A DNA stretch of 6,403 bases, taken from the NCBI GenBank assembly GCA_012519125.1, contig JAAYQY010000098.1:1-6403 (forward strand), given 5' to 3'. The notes under the pieces are model-generated. The model did not search any database, had not been told where the DNA came from, and worked only from the letters and a program-made list of their open reading frames with translations. The number at the start of each line of letters is the position of its first letter. Within the stretch, counting starts at the first letter, position 1. This DNA is from Spirochaetales bacterium (GTDB taxonomy: Bacteria; Spirochaetota; Spirochaetia; Sphaerochaetales; Sphaerochaetaceae). Both the position numbers and the translations under genes were made by a program. This document shows, piece after piece, positions 6,356 to 6,403 of this stretch.

Positions 6356-6403
6356 TCAGTTGAATCTCCACAGAGCCCCAAGATAGCCGGCAAAGTAGAA
6401 ATC
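6356..6403 (-). CDS. C-terminal fragment of a minus-strand gene (possible membrane or beta-barrel protein)
   Basis: The minus strand from the window edge reads DFYFAGYLGALWRFN and then TGA (6358-6356). The gene body lies outside the window. It is called because the stop falls just before a terminator that works in this direction, and because the residues look like a natural protein end. The mix of aromatic and small hydrophobic residues would suit a terminal beta strand of an outer-membrane barrel, but the final residue is N rather than the usual F. Fifteen codons cannot establish a family, and the coding call itself is tentative. Confidence 0.45.
   Translation of the reverse strand, partial: DFYFAGYLGALWRFN

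Noticed and set aside
6068..6393. Minus-strand open frames reading through the right end
   Set aside because: They run through the 12-bp terminator stem and antisense into hflX. The frame ending at 6356 is the better candidate.

Overview
This window looks like an ordinary chromosomal stretch from a bacterium, most likely a spirochaete of the Sphaerochaeta/Treponema kind. That assignment is an inference. It rests on moderate GC content, compact gene spacing, a lipoprotein with a relaxed lipobox, and two exported proteins of types I associate with that group. No database search was possible. I see no mobile element, CRISPR array, tRNA or rRNA.

Layout: positions 1-324 (minus) hold the N-terminal 108 codons of DNA topoisomerase I (topA), with a TTGACA-17-TATATG promoter and a Shine-Dalgarno (SD) site. 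Positions 419-1216 (minus) encode an exported protein with one fibronectin type III-like domain and an unrecognised C-terminal half. Only 64 bp away, 1281-2912 (plus) encodes a B12-binding-domain radical SAM protein resembling the DUF4080 group. Positions 2985-3707 (plus) encode a small predicted lipoprotein with a GTG start. This gene converges on ychF (3749-4855, minus), and a terminator hairpin lies between them. Divergent from ychF is hflX (4945-6267, plus), which ends in a strong, apparently bidirectional terminator. The last 48 bases carry the C-terminal end of another minus-strand gene.

How the genes relate: ychF and hflX both encode ribosome-associated P-loop NTPases linked to translation and stress, and their promoters overlap in an 89-bp gap. 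topA is housekeeping. The exported protein, radical SAM protein and lipoprotein have no assignable pathway, and nothing shows that they work together.

The most notable signal is regulatory. Three genes (the exported protein, the radical SAM protein and hflX) lack a usable SD. Each has a plausible -10 box ending only 6-8 nt before its ATG, which predicts leaderless mRNAs. The genes whose predicted promoters leave a leader (topA, the lipoprotein and ychF) have clear SDs. I found no convincing new multi-gene system.
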